This document shows positions 16,211-25,788 of a DNA stretch of 42,500 nt, piece by piece. Every line of letters begins with the position of its first letter. Position 1 is the stretch's first letter. Source of the stretch: Prorocentrum cordatum (taxonomy: Eukaryota > Sar > Dinophyceae > Prorocentrales > Prorocentraceae). The notes below the pieces were generated by a model that made no database searches, was not told the DNA's origin, and worked only from the letters and a program-made list of their open reading frames with translations. Made by a program: the position numbers and the translations under genes. The stretch is from the NCBI GenBank assembly GCA_963575745.1, contig CAUYUJ010018486.1, positions 1 to 42,500 on the forward strand, given 5' to 3'.

Positions 16211-18562
16211 CAGAGCGACGCAGCAGTGCAGAGCGCGTACCTCAAGGCGACCACCGGTGGAGGTGCCGGTCAGGACGAGGGCGCCGAGGCGGGCGAGGGC
16301 GTGGAGCACCCGGGCGCGCCTCCCAAGCGTGTCGGAGCACACTTCCAGCCGGTCCCGACGCGGGGCATCGACGGGGAGCAGGACATGGCGGACGCGCTGA
16401 ACTTCGCGCACCGTAAGCGCCTCACGAGGTTGGCCAAGGAGCTCCTCGCGCTCCCGCGCATGTCCGAGACGGCCCGCGAGGGCGCGGGTGCGCCCGAGCC
16501 GACGGAGGCCGCGACTGCTCCCGCGCCCGCGGCCGGGCACCGACCGCTGGTGACCGCGGCGCGCGAGGAGAGACACGCCTGGGGAAACCTGCACGACGAA
16601 CGCCTCCAGGACAATCGCGACGAGGAAGATGCAGGCGCTCCGGACGGCGAGGACGCGGGCGCAGGCGGCCTGGGCGGCGACCCCGCTGCGGCCAGTTTTG
16701 CCAGCAGCGTGTACTCAACGCCCAGCGCGTACATCGCCGCCCTGGTCGCTGGGTTGCCGGAGAACGAGAGACTCACGCGGGGCCAGACGCTCTTCGTCGC
16801 CAAGTTCGCCAAGGCCTGCGACGACGCCTGGGAGGACGACGTGCAGAAGAAGCCCTGGAGCGAGAGAAAAGTGACGCACTTGCTCCTGTTGGGCCAGGGC
16901 GGCTCGGGGAAGACGCACGTGGTGCAGAAGATCGTCTTCCCAGTGGTGGAGTATTTGTGGCCCTCGTCGGCGCAGGACAAGGGCGCCATGATGGTCGTGG
17001 CCTTCTCGAACGCGCAGGCGAAGAACATCTCCACGGAGACGGTGAAGGCCAGAACGCTGCACAACGCCTGTGCCCTGCGAGTCCAGAAGTACATCAACGC
17101 GAAGATGAGACCGGGGAGCATGCAGAAGAGATTGCAGTGGTTGTGGGAGCACGTCCGCGTCCTGGTCATCGAGGAGGTGAGCATGGTGGCAGCTGCTCTG
17201 TACAACGCTCTGGACCTCCGCGCCTGCCACGGGCGCAGTGACACGCACGACGTGCAGGAGTCCACCTACAAGAGGCCGCACCATCACTTCGGCCGCGTCC
17301 CCATCGTGTTGCACCTCGGGGATTTCCTGCAGCTGAAGCCCACCGGCAGCATCGGGCTCCTGACGGACGTGAACGAGCTCCTGGACGACGGGTCGTACAA
17401 GTACGCGGAGCCGCCGACGGCGGAGATCCAGCACGCCATCAGGGTATTCTCTCAGATCCCCTGCGTCTTCGAGCTGAAGGGCACGAAGCGCTTCGAGCCG
17501 GGGGACCCTCTGATCGCGTTCTTGGGCTGCATGCGCGAGGGCAACCGCTTCCCACCAGAGGTCTGGTCTGCCTGGGAGAAGACGTTGGCCTCTGACAACC
17601 ACGGCGTCCTGGACCCTCGGCACCAGCACGAGAATTTTCGGCTCGGCTACGGCATGGGCATCTACTGGGAGACGCTGGCGAGGTGGATCAACACGCGCGC
17701 TCGTCGCGACGCGCGGCGCCTCGGCGTCCCCCTCGTTTTCCTGCAGGCCGTAGACGAGTGCGGCACGATTCAAGGCGAACCAGACGCAGGCCGGCGCCTC
17801 CTGAACGTCCCGAACATGCACAAGACGGGGGACATCCACGGCGTCTTACCGGCACACGTCGGCATGGAGGTCCGGTTCACGGCCGTGCAGGAGGAGCTGA
17901 AGAAGAAGTTGGGGCTCGTGCAGGAGCAACGGGCCACCATCGTGTCCTTCGAGTTTCACGCAGACGACGAGCGGGACTACGAGGAGTGCGCGCCGGGCCA
18001 GCTCTTCCGCCCCCGCTTCCTACCGCAGGGAATCTGGCTGCATGTGCACGGCTTCCAGGAGTCCCCGATCTACAAGGAGGTCGCCGAGGTGCTGCTGCAG
18101 GGCACCGAGGGCGCTGACGACGACGGCGAGGCCCAGGCGCGGGCGAGGAGCTTGCTCATGTTCAGGCCCAGCGAGCAGGAGTTCACGTGGCAGAGCTCGG
18201 GGGCGCACACTGTGCGACGCTCGGGATTCACGCTGACGCACGCGTCCTACCTGACCTCCACTCTGTCGCAGGGCCAGACGCTGCGCAAGGGCGTCACCAT
18301 CGACTGCGCCAGGGATGAGGACGCTGGCCGCACGGGCATGTCGGACGATATGTGGTGGCTGCACCTCTACGTCATGCTCTCCCGCGCCACGCGCATGCGG
18401 AACATGCTGATCCTGCGGCCGCCCGCGCGAGAGTTCCTGGAGCGCGGGCCGCCGGCGTCACTGCGGAAGGCGCTCCAGGAGTTCGACGAGAGAGCGGTGG
18501 ACTCCAGGGCTGAAGCGGAGCAGCTCGCGGCAGAGCTGGGCTTCGTGCTGCCGCCCGCCTGA
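16211..18562 (+). CDS. Helitron RepHel polyprotein part 3: PIF1-family superfamily 1 helicase
   Basis: This segment follows the second in-frame stop and ends at TGA. Walker A is GQGGSGKTH, with the Lys codon at 16910. Walker B is VIEEVSM near 17165-17185. Motif III is HLGDFLQLKPTG. The C-terminal TLTHASYLTSTLSQGQTL and VMLSRATRM segments fit motifs V and VI of PIF1-like helicases, which unwind DNA 5' to 3' using ATP. In Helitrons this domain is fused behind Rep, as here. The protein has no obvious start codon of its own, so it probably represents the C-terminal module of the polyprotein. Counting from 8283 with one extra base at 13717 gives exactly 3427 codons. Two stem-loop repeats follow the stop, the first after 20 nt. 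Confidence 0.85.
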   Translation, partial: QSDAAVQSAYLKATTGGGAGQDEGAEAGEGVEHPGAPPKRVGAHFQPVPTRGIDGEQDMADALNFAHRKRLTRLAKELLALPRMSETAREGAGAPEPTEAATAPAPAAGHRPLVTAAREERHAWGNLHDERLQDNRDEEDAGAPDGEDAGAGGLGGDPAAASFASSVYSTPSAYIAALVAGLPENERLTRGQTLFVAKFAKACDDAWEDDVQKKPWSERKVTHLLLLGQGGSGKTHVVQKIVFPVVEYLWPSSAQDKGAMMVVAFSNAQAKNISTETVKARTLHNACALRVQKYINAKMRPGSMQKRLQWLWEHVRVLVIEEVSMVAAALYNALDLRACHGRSDTHDVQESTYKRPHHHFGRVPIVLHLGDFLQLKPTGSIGLLTDVNELLDDGSYKYAEPPTAEIQHAIRVFSQIPCVFELKGTKRFEPGDPLIAFLGCMREGNRFPPEVWSAWEKTLASDNHGVLDPRHQHENFRLGYGMGIYWETLARWINTRARRDARRLGVPLVFLQAVDECGTIQGEPDAGRRLLNVPNMHKTGDIHGVLPAHVGMEVRFTAVQEELKKKLGLVQEQRATIVSFEFHADDERDYEECAPGQLFRPRFLPQGIWLHVHGFQESPIYKEVAEVLLQGTEGADDDGEAQARARSLLMFRPSEQEFTWQSSGAHTVRRSGFTLTHASYLTSTLSQGQTLRKGVTIDCARDEDAGRTGMSDDMWWLHLYVMLSRATRMRNMLILRPPAREFLERGPPASLRKALQEFDERAVDSRAEAEQLAAELGFVLPPA

Positions 18563-18582
18563 GCGCCGCGGCGCGCGCGAGG

Positions 18583-18705
18583 AGGCCCGCGGGGTTGTCC
18601 CAACGGCCTGGCCCGCGGGGTTGTCCCGACGGCCTGCCCTCGCGCTCCGGCGGCCCGCGGGAGTGCCCCGCAGGCATGGCTGGCCCGAAGGGTTGACCCG
18701 ACGGC
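18583..18705 (+). repeat. Stem-loop repeat cluster, 4 copies, after the helicase stop
   Basis: Copies lie at 18583-18609, 18610-18634, 18652-18675 and 18683-18705. The first has outer arms AGGCC/GGCCT and inner arms GGGG/TCCC. The last two have mismatches in the inner stem and look decayed. The first starts 20 nt after the stop. Confidence 0.85.
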
Positions 18706-18864
18706 TTCGCGATCTGGCCGTCGGCAAACGCGCGCGTTCTGACCGAGGCGGCGACGGCGCCGAGGAAAATCGACTTGCTTCCCCCGACCGGGGGGAAAGG
18801 GACATGCACGTGGAAAAGAGGCAGGAGGAGGATGAGGACGGAAGGGGTATGGGGAGGGCGATGA

Positions 18865-18920
18865 TGAGGAGGAGGTGGAGAAGGAGGAGGAGGAGGAGGA
18901 GGAGGAGAAGGAGGGGGGGG
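18865..18920 (+). repeat. GGA/GAA purine trinucleotide tract in the Helitron tail
   Basis: The tract sits at the same place as the much longer GAA/GAG tract in the second, minus-strand copy of the tail (33170-33640). Confidence 0.85.
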
Positions 18921-19077
18921 GAAATAGAAGAAGAGGAAAAGATGGCAGAGGAGAGGGCGATACGAGGGTGTTTGCCATGGCCGGGAGGAAAGGGATAAGG
19001 GAAAGCTAAACAGATTATCATGTGGGGTCCTTCCGTCGGAGTAATTTTTCTGGTTCAAAAAGCGCTCGGACCTGTTG

Positions 19078-19215
19078 AGTCCACCGTGCCTGTGTACTCC
19101 ATTGCGACTGTGTACATCATGGGAGTGTGAACCGTGGCGCTTGTGTACACCACATGGCATGTGTGCACCGCAAAGCTTGTGTACAGCGATTTTTGTGCGG
19201 AGTGTAAACCACGCG
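19078..19215 (+). repeat. Minisatellite of about 18 bp, CCnnnnGCnTGTGTACA type
   Basis: About seven degenerate units end in TGTGTACA or similar, for example CCGTGGCGCTTGTGTACA. Related units occur at about 22000-22230. Confidence 0.7.
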
Positions 19216-19414
19216 CCGTGGGGGCGCGCGGGGCGGCGGCAGCCTACGGAATACAGGAAGCAGGAGCTCCCTGCACAGGCACAAGGCCCTTGAGACATGG
19301 GTCGACGGCTGGAGCGTGCACGCGGGTGCGTCGTCGTCGTCGCCGTCAGTTGCGACGGCGACCGGGGGGGCGACGGCGGCGGCGGCGGCGACACGGGCGG
19401 CGGCGACGGCGACC

Positions 19415-19447
<33 letters not shown>

Positions 19448-19789
19448 ACGGCGACGCCGACGGCGGCAAGCGGCGGCGGCGGCGGTGAAGGTGGCCGCCG
19501 CCGCCGTCACCGCCGTCGTCGTCGCCGCCGATGCCGCCGTCGCCGTCGCCGCCGCCGCCGCCGTGTCCGCAGCCAGTTGCCGAAAGTTTCAGCAGCGCTT
19601 GGGGCCCACTTGCTGGATGCACATGCGGGGGGCTGGCGTGACCAGCCGCGCGAGGTAGGAGGAACGAGCGCTGGAAGGACATGCGGCCACATCCGCGCGC
19701 AGGTCTCGCCCAGTCCAGCCCCTTGCACCAGCACAGGGAGAATGGAGGGAGGACAGTGGTAGCAGTCATGATGATATTGTGAGAGTGCA

Positions 19790-20042
19790 CCGGCCGGTTG
19801 CGCCATGGCTTGCCCGATGCGTTAAACCATGCGTTGCGTTTGCGTACAATTACCTGCGCCATAGGTTGAGCCGTAAGCTGCGCCATAGGATGCGCCCCCA
19901 GGGCGTGCCATAGCTTGCGCCATAGGTTGCGCACCCAGGGCGCCCCACAAATCGCGCCTTACGTTGCGCCTTAGGTTGCGCCCTCGGGGCGTGCCATAGG
20001 TTGCGTCGACGGTTGCGCCACAGGTTGCGCCAAAGGCGGGGC
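19790..20042 (+). repeat. 12-bp minisatellite, GTTGCGCCATAG type
   Basis: About twenty degenerate units of GTTGCGCCATAG, many written as GGTTGCGCC or TTGCGCC with interruptions of GGGCG, fill this stretch. Confidence 0.8.
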
Positions 20043-20267
20043 CACTTTGTGGCGCTGCGTTTCGACGGAACTCCTGGCGCGCGCACTGTTCGTCGTGCTG
20101 GCAGGCGGGCGCCAGGACTCCGGGCGCACCCCGCAGGATAATGACAACGGACGCGGCAGGGATGACGACGACCATTCTGTGGCACCTGTGGCGCGCCACG
20201 CCGCCGATCAAGTGCTAAAGCGCAGTGCCCGTTGGCACTGCCCGCAAGGTTTGGCGGCGAGCCGAGG

Positions 20268-20405
20268 GGGGAAACGACAGGGGGCTGAAGGCCTCCGGCC
20301 TTCTGAGAAGATGTCCAAGCCTCCCCCGAAGACACGGAGGGCTTCTCTGAAGGCCAGAGGGCTTCTGAGAAGTCCCGCCGCCTTCTGAGAAGGCCTGCCC
20401 CCCCT
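20268..20405 (+). repeat. Short repeats of GGCCTTCTGAGAAG type
   Basis: The word CTTCTGAGAAG, itself nearly palindromic, recurs at least four times with GGCC flanks. Bases 20406-20650 beyond it hold nothing I recognise. Confidence 0.6.
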
Positions 20406-20783
20406 CACCCCCCCCCTGGGCTCGCCGCCGAAAGATATCCACTGAGGTCGCCCATGAAGCAAACAGGTCCCACGAGAGACGGGTTTCGGACCGCACGGAC
20501 GGCCCTCGTGGACCAGCCTTTGATCCCAGGTTGTTTTTTAATGGTCACGGGGCCGGCAATAAATCCCTGGAGCCCCTAAAAGCTAAAAAACGGCGGAAAA
20601 CTTCCCTGCGGGACCCGTTTGCCCCGTGACGGGCCCACGCTCCGGGCCCACGAGCCGACGGGGACGACGACGACCACGCCGGCGGCGGCGGCACCTGCGG
20701 TGGCGGCAGCGGCGGCGGCGGCCGCGGAGGCGGCAACGGCGGCGGCGGCGGCGACGGCGACGGCCACAGCGGCGGCAGCGACG

Positions 20784-20814
<31 letters not shown>

Positions 20815-21298
20815 TCGCCGCCACCGCCGCCGCCGCCGCCGTCGCCGTCGTCGTCGGGATCGCCATCATCGAAATCGTCCTCGTGCTCCTCCCCCTACTC
20901 CTCGTCCTCGTTCTCCTAATCCCCCTGGTGGTGTTCCTGATCCTCCTCCTCCTCATCCTCATCCTCCCTTTCACCGTCCTCCTCCTCCTCCTCCTCCTCC
21001 TCCTCCTCATCATCATCATCATCATCATCACAATCGCACTCCTGCACAACAGTTGCAGCAGGGCTCTGTCCGCTCTCATGAACATGAGCAGAAGCCTGGA
21101 ACATGCAAGCACAAAGCAGATCCAGACTTGGCGTTGTGCTGACGTCCTCTGTTGCCCTGGCAACTGTGGTTGCCGACGTCACCACGTCTGGACAAGAAAC
21201 TCACGCACACGCCGCGTTTCCGAACGCATGCTGCGCAATCCGCCGAAGGGTCCCCGCCGCCGCCGTCGCCCTCCTTGTCGCCGTCCGACGGCGACGGG

Positions 21299-21333
<35 letters not shown>

Positions 21334-21481
21334 TGGCGGCGGCGGCCCCTGCGGTGGCGGCAGCGGCGGCGGCGGCCGCGGCGGCGGCGACGGCAGCGGC
21401 GCTGGCGGCGACGGCGGCACCGGCGGCGGCGGCGACGACGACGACGAGGACGACGACGACGACGACGACGACGAGGACAAC

Positions 21482-21526
<45 letters not shown>

Positions 21527-21648
21527 GCGGCGGAAGTCACCGACACCGCCGCCGCCGCCGTCGTCGTCGTGGTCGTCGCCGTCCACGCCGCCGCCATCGT
21601 CGTCGTCGTCGTCCCCGTCGCCGCCGCCGCCGCCGTCGCCTTCCCTGG

Positions 21649-21679
<31 letters not shown>

Positions 21680-21999
21680 CACCTGCGTGCACGCTGCAAC
21701 CGTCGACCCATGTCGCAGGGGCCTGACCTGCTTCAAGGGAGCCTCCCAGGCCCGAATGGGGCCCCCTAGCAGCATTCAACCTCGAACGCCCGCGCTGGGG
21801 TCGCCGCCGCTGCGGCTGTGGCGACGACCGGCGAAGAGGGTGCAATTCCCGCCACACTTCGCGAGAAGGGCGCCAAAGCTGTGAGAAATCCTCATTCCCC
21901 TCCTTCATATCCCATCCCCACCCAATCAAATTCAATCTGTAATTTGTTTGTGAATGTTGTTTTTTTATTGCCCTGGGCACGGCCCCCTGCATCAGGGCC

Positions 22000-22230
22000 C
22001 GCAATGCCTGTGCACACCACGGCAACTGTGAACACCGCAACATTCACGTATAACATAACGCCCGTGTGCGGCCTGTACACACCACATCTCTGGGAGCTAC
22101 GAGCGCCGCAATCCGACCGCCGCACCAGCGCCTCTCAGCAACAGGGCACCACTGCGTCCGTGAGAGCACCGCGCCACGCCTGTGAGCGAGACAGAATGCT
22201 TGTGAACACACATGTGAGCGTCACAGCATG
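22000..22230 (+). repeat. Minisatellite related to that at 19078-19215
   Basis: Degenerate units such as CCTGTGCACACCACGG and CTGTGAACACCGCAAC recur through this stretch. Confidence 0.55.
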
Positions 22231-22239
22231 CCTGCCTGA

Positions 22240-22840
22240 ACGGAGGGGGGGTCCGCACCCCCGTCCCCGTACGCTCGTTACCGTTACGGGTCCGAGCAAT
22301 AAAAAAACAAGCTCCTTGGAGCCGCAACCTCATACAATGACCCAGTGCAGGGCCAGAATAAGCACCTCCAGAGTGAGGCTAGTCGGGCTACGTGCGAAGC
22401 CCTACATCAACAGTAGAGACACATGCCTGAGCCCATTCGACGAGACCTGGGTGTTCCGCGACGGCCCCACCCTCATCCGAATGAAGGCTGAGTCCAGTGA
22501 GATCACCGTCAAGCTTTCCAGAACCTGCCTTGCACGTGCCTTCTTCGAAAAAGCCGAGGCGTGTCAGTGCCTGGACATGCTGCAGAACGGACATGGAGTC
22601 AATCGGATGTATGCCACGGCGGCCGACGAGGGTCAGCCTGGAGCAGCGCCGTTTCTTCCAACTGATCCAGGCCGACCAGGCCCTTGTCGACATGACTTAC
22701 GGCAGCTTCGCGTCGCAACACGATCGGCGCCACACTCTCTGCGATGGTGCCCCGCCTCCGCCCGACCGCCGACGTTCGCCTGCCGCCATTGAGACAAGTG
22801 CAGCCCCGCCTCGGCCGCGCCCGTGCGCACGGACCAGCCT
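22240..22840. other. No recognised gene
   Basis: This stretch has less biased composition than its flanks and short ORFs on both strands. None shows a domain or a clear codon pattern, so I make no gene call. Confidence 0.4.
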
Positions 22841-22845
22841 CGCGG

Positions 22846-23035
22846 CAGCAGCCTACGATAGGAGCTCGACCACAAGAAGCCGTCCACGAGGAACCCAACA
22901 CTGAGACCCCAGGACGCCCGCTGATCTTGGTGTGGGAACGTCATGACTTCTATAGCGTACCAATCGAAACCCAAGAAACCCAGGGCACCCTGGAGGCAAC
23001 CAGGGTGTTTCTTGGCATGGGTGCCCACTGTACCT
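22846..23035 (+). repeat. Dispersed repeat ending GGAGGCAAnCAGGGTGT, copy 1
   Basis: About 190 bp match 27293-27476. Shared pieces include GAGCTCGACCACAAGA, TGTGGGAACGTCA, ATCGAAACC, GGGCACCCTGGAGGCAA and GTGTTTCTTGGCATGGG. A third, partial relative lies at 40040-40235. Confidence 0.8.
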
Positions 23036-23269
23036 CACCCCACCACTGTGCTTGCCCGCACGTCCCTCGGCACTTCCCAGCCCCGCAGGCCGCACTTTGC
23101 TCTGCACCTAGCCTCATCACTCAGCGGCCCTGCGCTGCTCGACGGTAAAGCAGAGCAGTGGCGGAATGGCTTATGAGCCCACCGTCCCTTCTGCCCGTTT
23201 GGTGGACCTACGGTCATAATGCAGTAAGTTAGAAGGCGCGTCGGGATTGTCAAGTGCACTATAAACGGC

Positions 23270-23870
23270 AGAATGTTTAGAGTGCACGTCGCAAAGAGGT
23301 GCACTTTACACGCGATGACTCAACTGTTAGCGTGCACGTCCGAGCTATTACACAATAGTTTTTAGAGTGCACGTTCGGTTTCTCGTTTATCGCGCATTAC
23401 TGATTTCAGGCCCGACCCACCTCCTCCTCCTCCCGCTGTCACGCGGACGTTACCTTTTCCTTCGCCTCGCTTCTCCTCCTCCTCCTCCTCATCCTCCTCC
23501 TCCTCCTCCTCCTCCTCCTCCTACGTGTAGCTGCGGTGATACCCAAGGCATCGCGATGATGGGTGGAGACAGGAGGCAGGGCAGAGGGGGAGGAAGAGGA
23601 GGGAGAGGGGACGGAAAGGAGGTGAGCAGACGAGACGGAATCGTGCAGAGTGCACCCACAAGGGCGCTACATACGCATGCCCAAGAAAGAAAATGTGAAC
23701 ACATCGCCAACGTGAAAACGTTTAGCGTGCGCGTCCGCATTCAACACAGAACCGTATAGTGTACGTCCGTTTTTTAGGTATACAAGAGATGCATATAGAG
23801 TGCACGGACGGTGAGTGGCACTTTGTCCCCGGAGGGACGCCGTGCACTCTCTAAATACTGCGTTCTGACT
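23270..23870. repeat. Scattered AGAGTGCACGTCC motif copies and a TCC tract
   Basis: Variants of TTTAGAGTGCACGTCC occur near 23277, 23330, 23358, 23646, 23718, 23757, 23796 and, reversed, 23842. A TCC run lies at 23471-23522. No gene is seen. Confidence 0.6.
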
Positions 23871-24054
23871 TCACCATGTTCAAACCAAAACGGTCAGTCT
23901 CCGTCTTCAGATTTAAGGGGGGGATGCGGACGGGAACACCAGCGGAGCAGGAAAGAGGGGACAACAGCACGCTGATAGCACTGCTGCCGCACGGCCGCGG
24001 GCCACAAGACCACGGGCCGCCGTCCAGCCGCCAACTGATAGCATCAGTGCTTAG

Positions 24055-24087
24055 CCTCCTCCTCCTCCTCCTCCTCCTCCTCCTCCA
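24055..24087 (+). repeat. CCT trinucleotide tract
   Basis: A run of about ten CCT/CTC triplets. Confidence 0.9.
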
Positions 24088-24209
24088 TTCCTTCTCCTTA
24101 TAGATACCTCCTCCCTGTCGCACCCCGAGACCAGTGTTTAGGGCGGGCCGGGCGCTTCGCCTGAGACTTCCTCACCACTTATGACTCTGAAGCTTAAAAA
24201 GTGACAACA

Positions 24210-24640
24210 GTTTGACAGATGAAGGGCGGGTCACTTTCAAAACGTGGCTTTCGCTTTAGCGCCGCGCACACTCGTTTTCAACATTAGCAAGAGTTTCACG
24301 GATTGAGGGCGGGTGGTTTGCAAAATGTGGCTCTCGCCTTAGCGCCGCGCACATTCGTTTTCAACATTTGCAAGAACTTCACGGATTGAGGGCGGTTCCT
24401 TCTCAAACTGTTGCTCTCGCCTTAGCGCCGCGCACATCCGTTCAAAAAAATGCAAGAGTTTCACGGATTGAGGGCGGGCTGTTTTCTAAATGTGGCTTTC
24501 GCCTTAGCGCCGCGCACATTCGTTTAAAACATGTGCAAGAGCTTCACGGGTTGATGGCGGCTCCTTTTCAAAATGTGGCTCTCGCCTTAGCGCCGCGCAC
24601 ATTCGTGTTTAACATTGGCAAGAGGTTCACAGATTCCCAT
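24210..24640 (+). repeat. Tandem repeat, 83-bp unit, about five copies
   Basis: The word TTAGCGCCGCGCACA recurs at 24256, 24339, 24422, 24504 and 24587, so the unit is 82-83 bp. Each unit also has a CACGGATTGAGGGCGG piece. The flank at about 24155 shares GCCTGAGACTTCCTC with the 160-bp satellite at 34 kb. Confidence 0.9.
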
Positions 24641-24649
24641 GATCAACGC

Positions 24650-25788
24650 ACCAGAAAGTATGTTTTGGAAGGGTTCAGGATTATGCGGGCGCAACAATTA
24701 TGTTGATTCGCTGTTGAAGTCCAAATAATAGCTTTCTGGCACGATTCCGGAACGTCAAGACGCTGCAGTCAGGTTGATACGTGACGTTGAAATCCCGAGA
24801 ACAATGGTTTGACACGCTTCACGATCTTCAAACGGTTGTCTTCCAGCGAGGCAGTTCCCTCAATGGAAATGCATCGTTGTAGGGGCCTATGAAGAGGAAG
24901 CTTGGAGGGAGGGTTAATTCCAACATCGTTGATGACTCTTGGGTTTCCACTGGTCCTCCTCCTCCTCCTCATCCTCCTCTTGCCTTCATATCCTCCCCGA
25001 TCCATCTCATTGACCCAGGCGCCTTGCTTCCTCCACCTTGCTAGCATCAGCATAGTGCTCCGATCAGACAGCGACTGCAGCACCCCCACCGGCCAGCTTG
25101 CACGGCGCATCCAAAGTCTCGAAGCTGATGCTGCTGAGGCCGACACTTTACCAGCGCAGTGGACCAGGGGGAGTTGAGCGTTGTGAGGAGGGCTGGGGGG
25201 AATTTAGAGGAGGATGGGGGATGAGCCCACGCCGCCACTTGCTCGCTCGTACCTCACTGCGCCCCAGCTTTCAACGCCAGGGATGCGATACGCCACCATC
25301 CATGGTAATCAATCCATCTCGTTTGACCCAGGCGCCTCGCTCCTTCAACCTCACCTCCTCCGTCCTCCTCTCCTCCTCGCATCCATCTCCACCGCCCTGT
25401 GCTCAGAGTGTTCCGGTGGGCCTCCCACGGAACACTCTGGGAGCATCTGCTCCAGTAGACCCTCGCTCGCGCAGCCGTGCATGCCCGCCGCCACCCGAGC
25501 CTGCGAGAGCGCCGCGCGGGTCCACTCGACGCGACACTTTCCGAGCGTAGTGGGCCGGAGGGCGTTGAGCGTCATATCGAGGGTTGGGGAGGATCGGAGG
25601 GAGGAGGAGCAGGAGGAGGAGGAGGAGGAGGAGGAGGAGGAGGAGGAGCGAGGAGGAGCGAGGCGGAGGGACCGGGCTCTCGAAGGCCGCCTTGCAAGGC
25701 CTCTCGGAAGGCCGGGGGGGGGCCTCCGAGAAGCATTGAAGGCCGCCGCCCCCCCCTTTGGCGCGCCGCCGGCCGGCTGCCTCTCGTC
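24650..25788. other. No recognised gene; presumed downstream part of the antiporter gene
   Basis: A GGA tract lies at 25600-25650 and a CCT tract at 24955-24985. The last antiporter exon might be expected here or lower on the minus strand, but I found no matching segment. Confidence 0.4.

Larger units (their letters stand above)
8283..19047 (+). mobile_element. Helitron-like rolling-circle transposon, coding core and 3' tail
   Basis: The core is one interrupted reading frame with HUH/Y2 Rep and PIF1-like helicase, the Helitron signature. The 3' tail is placed by comparison with a second copy on the minus strand at 32954-33979. Both have the last 30-odd helicase codons, the stop, stem-loop repeats, a GCGCCGAGGAAAATCG block, a purine trinucleotide tract and a final ATTATCATG plus CCGTCGGAGT block (19013-19047 here). 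Similarity stops there, so 19047 is close to the element end or to the end of the shared part. The 5' end is unknown; it may lie far upstream and include the RPA-like and other genes. I could not confirm canonical TC/CTRR ends. Confidence 0.7.
19287..21722. repeat. Trinucleotide-rich block bounded by inverted copies of one sequence
   Basis: Bases 19287-19345 and the complement of 21662-21722 are similar: both contain GACATGGGTCGACGG, a GCGTGCACGC core and then GTCGTC repeats. Between the arms lie long GAC/GGC/GTC arrays at about 19322-19572, 20650-20862 and 21290-21690, plus TCC and ATC runs at 20929-21032. Long open frames here have only low-complexity translations and are not genes. Confidence 0.7.

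Noticed and set aside
19013-19052. Canonical Helitron 3' end with CTRR
   Set aside because: A CTGG lies just after the shared block here, but the second copy lacks it, so the terminus is not confirmed.
20619-21884. A 421-residue plus-strand ORF and its minus-strand partners
   Set aside because: They consist of Thr, Ala, Arg and Val runs from trinucleotide arrays and have no domain.
23130-23200. Possible tRNA
   Set aside because: No cloverleaf with proper T-arm and acceptor pairing could be drawn.
23851-24123. Minus-strand segment SSAISVLLSPLS as the missing antiporter C-terminal exon
   Set aside because: The likeness is short and lacks the flanking residues and a convincing acceptor.
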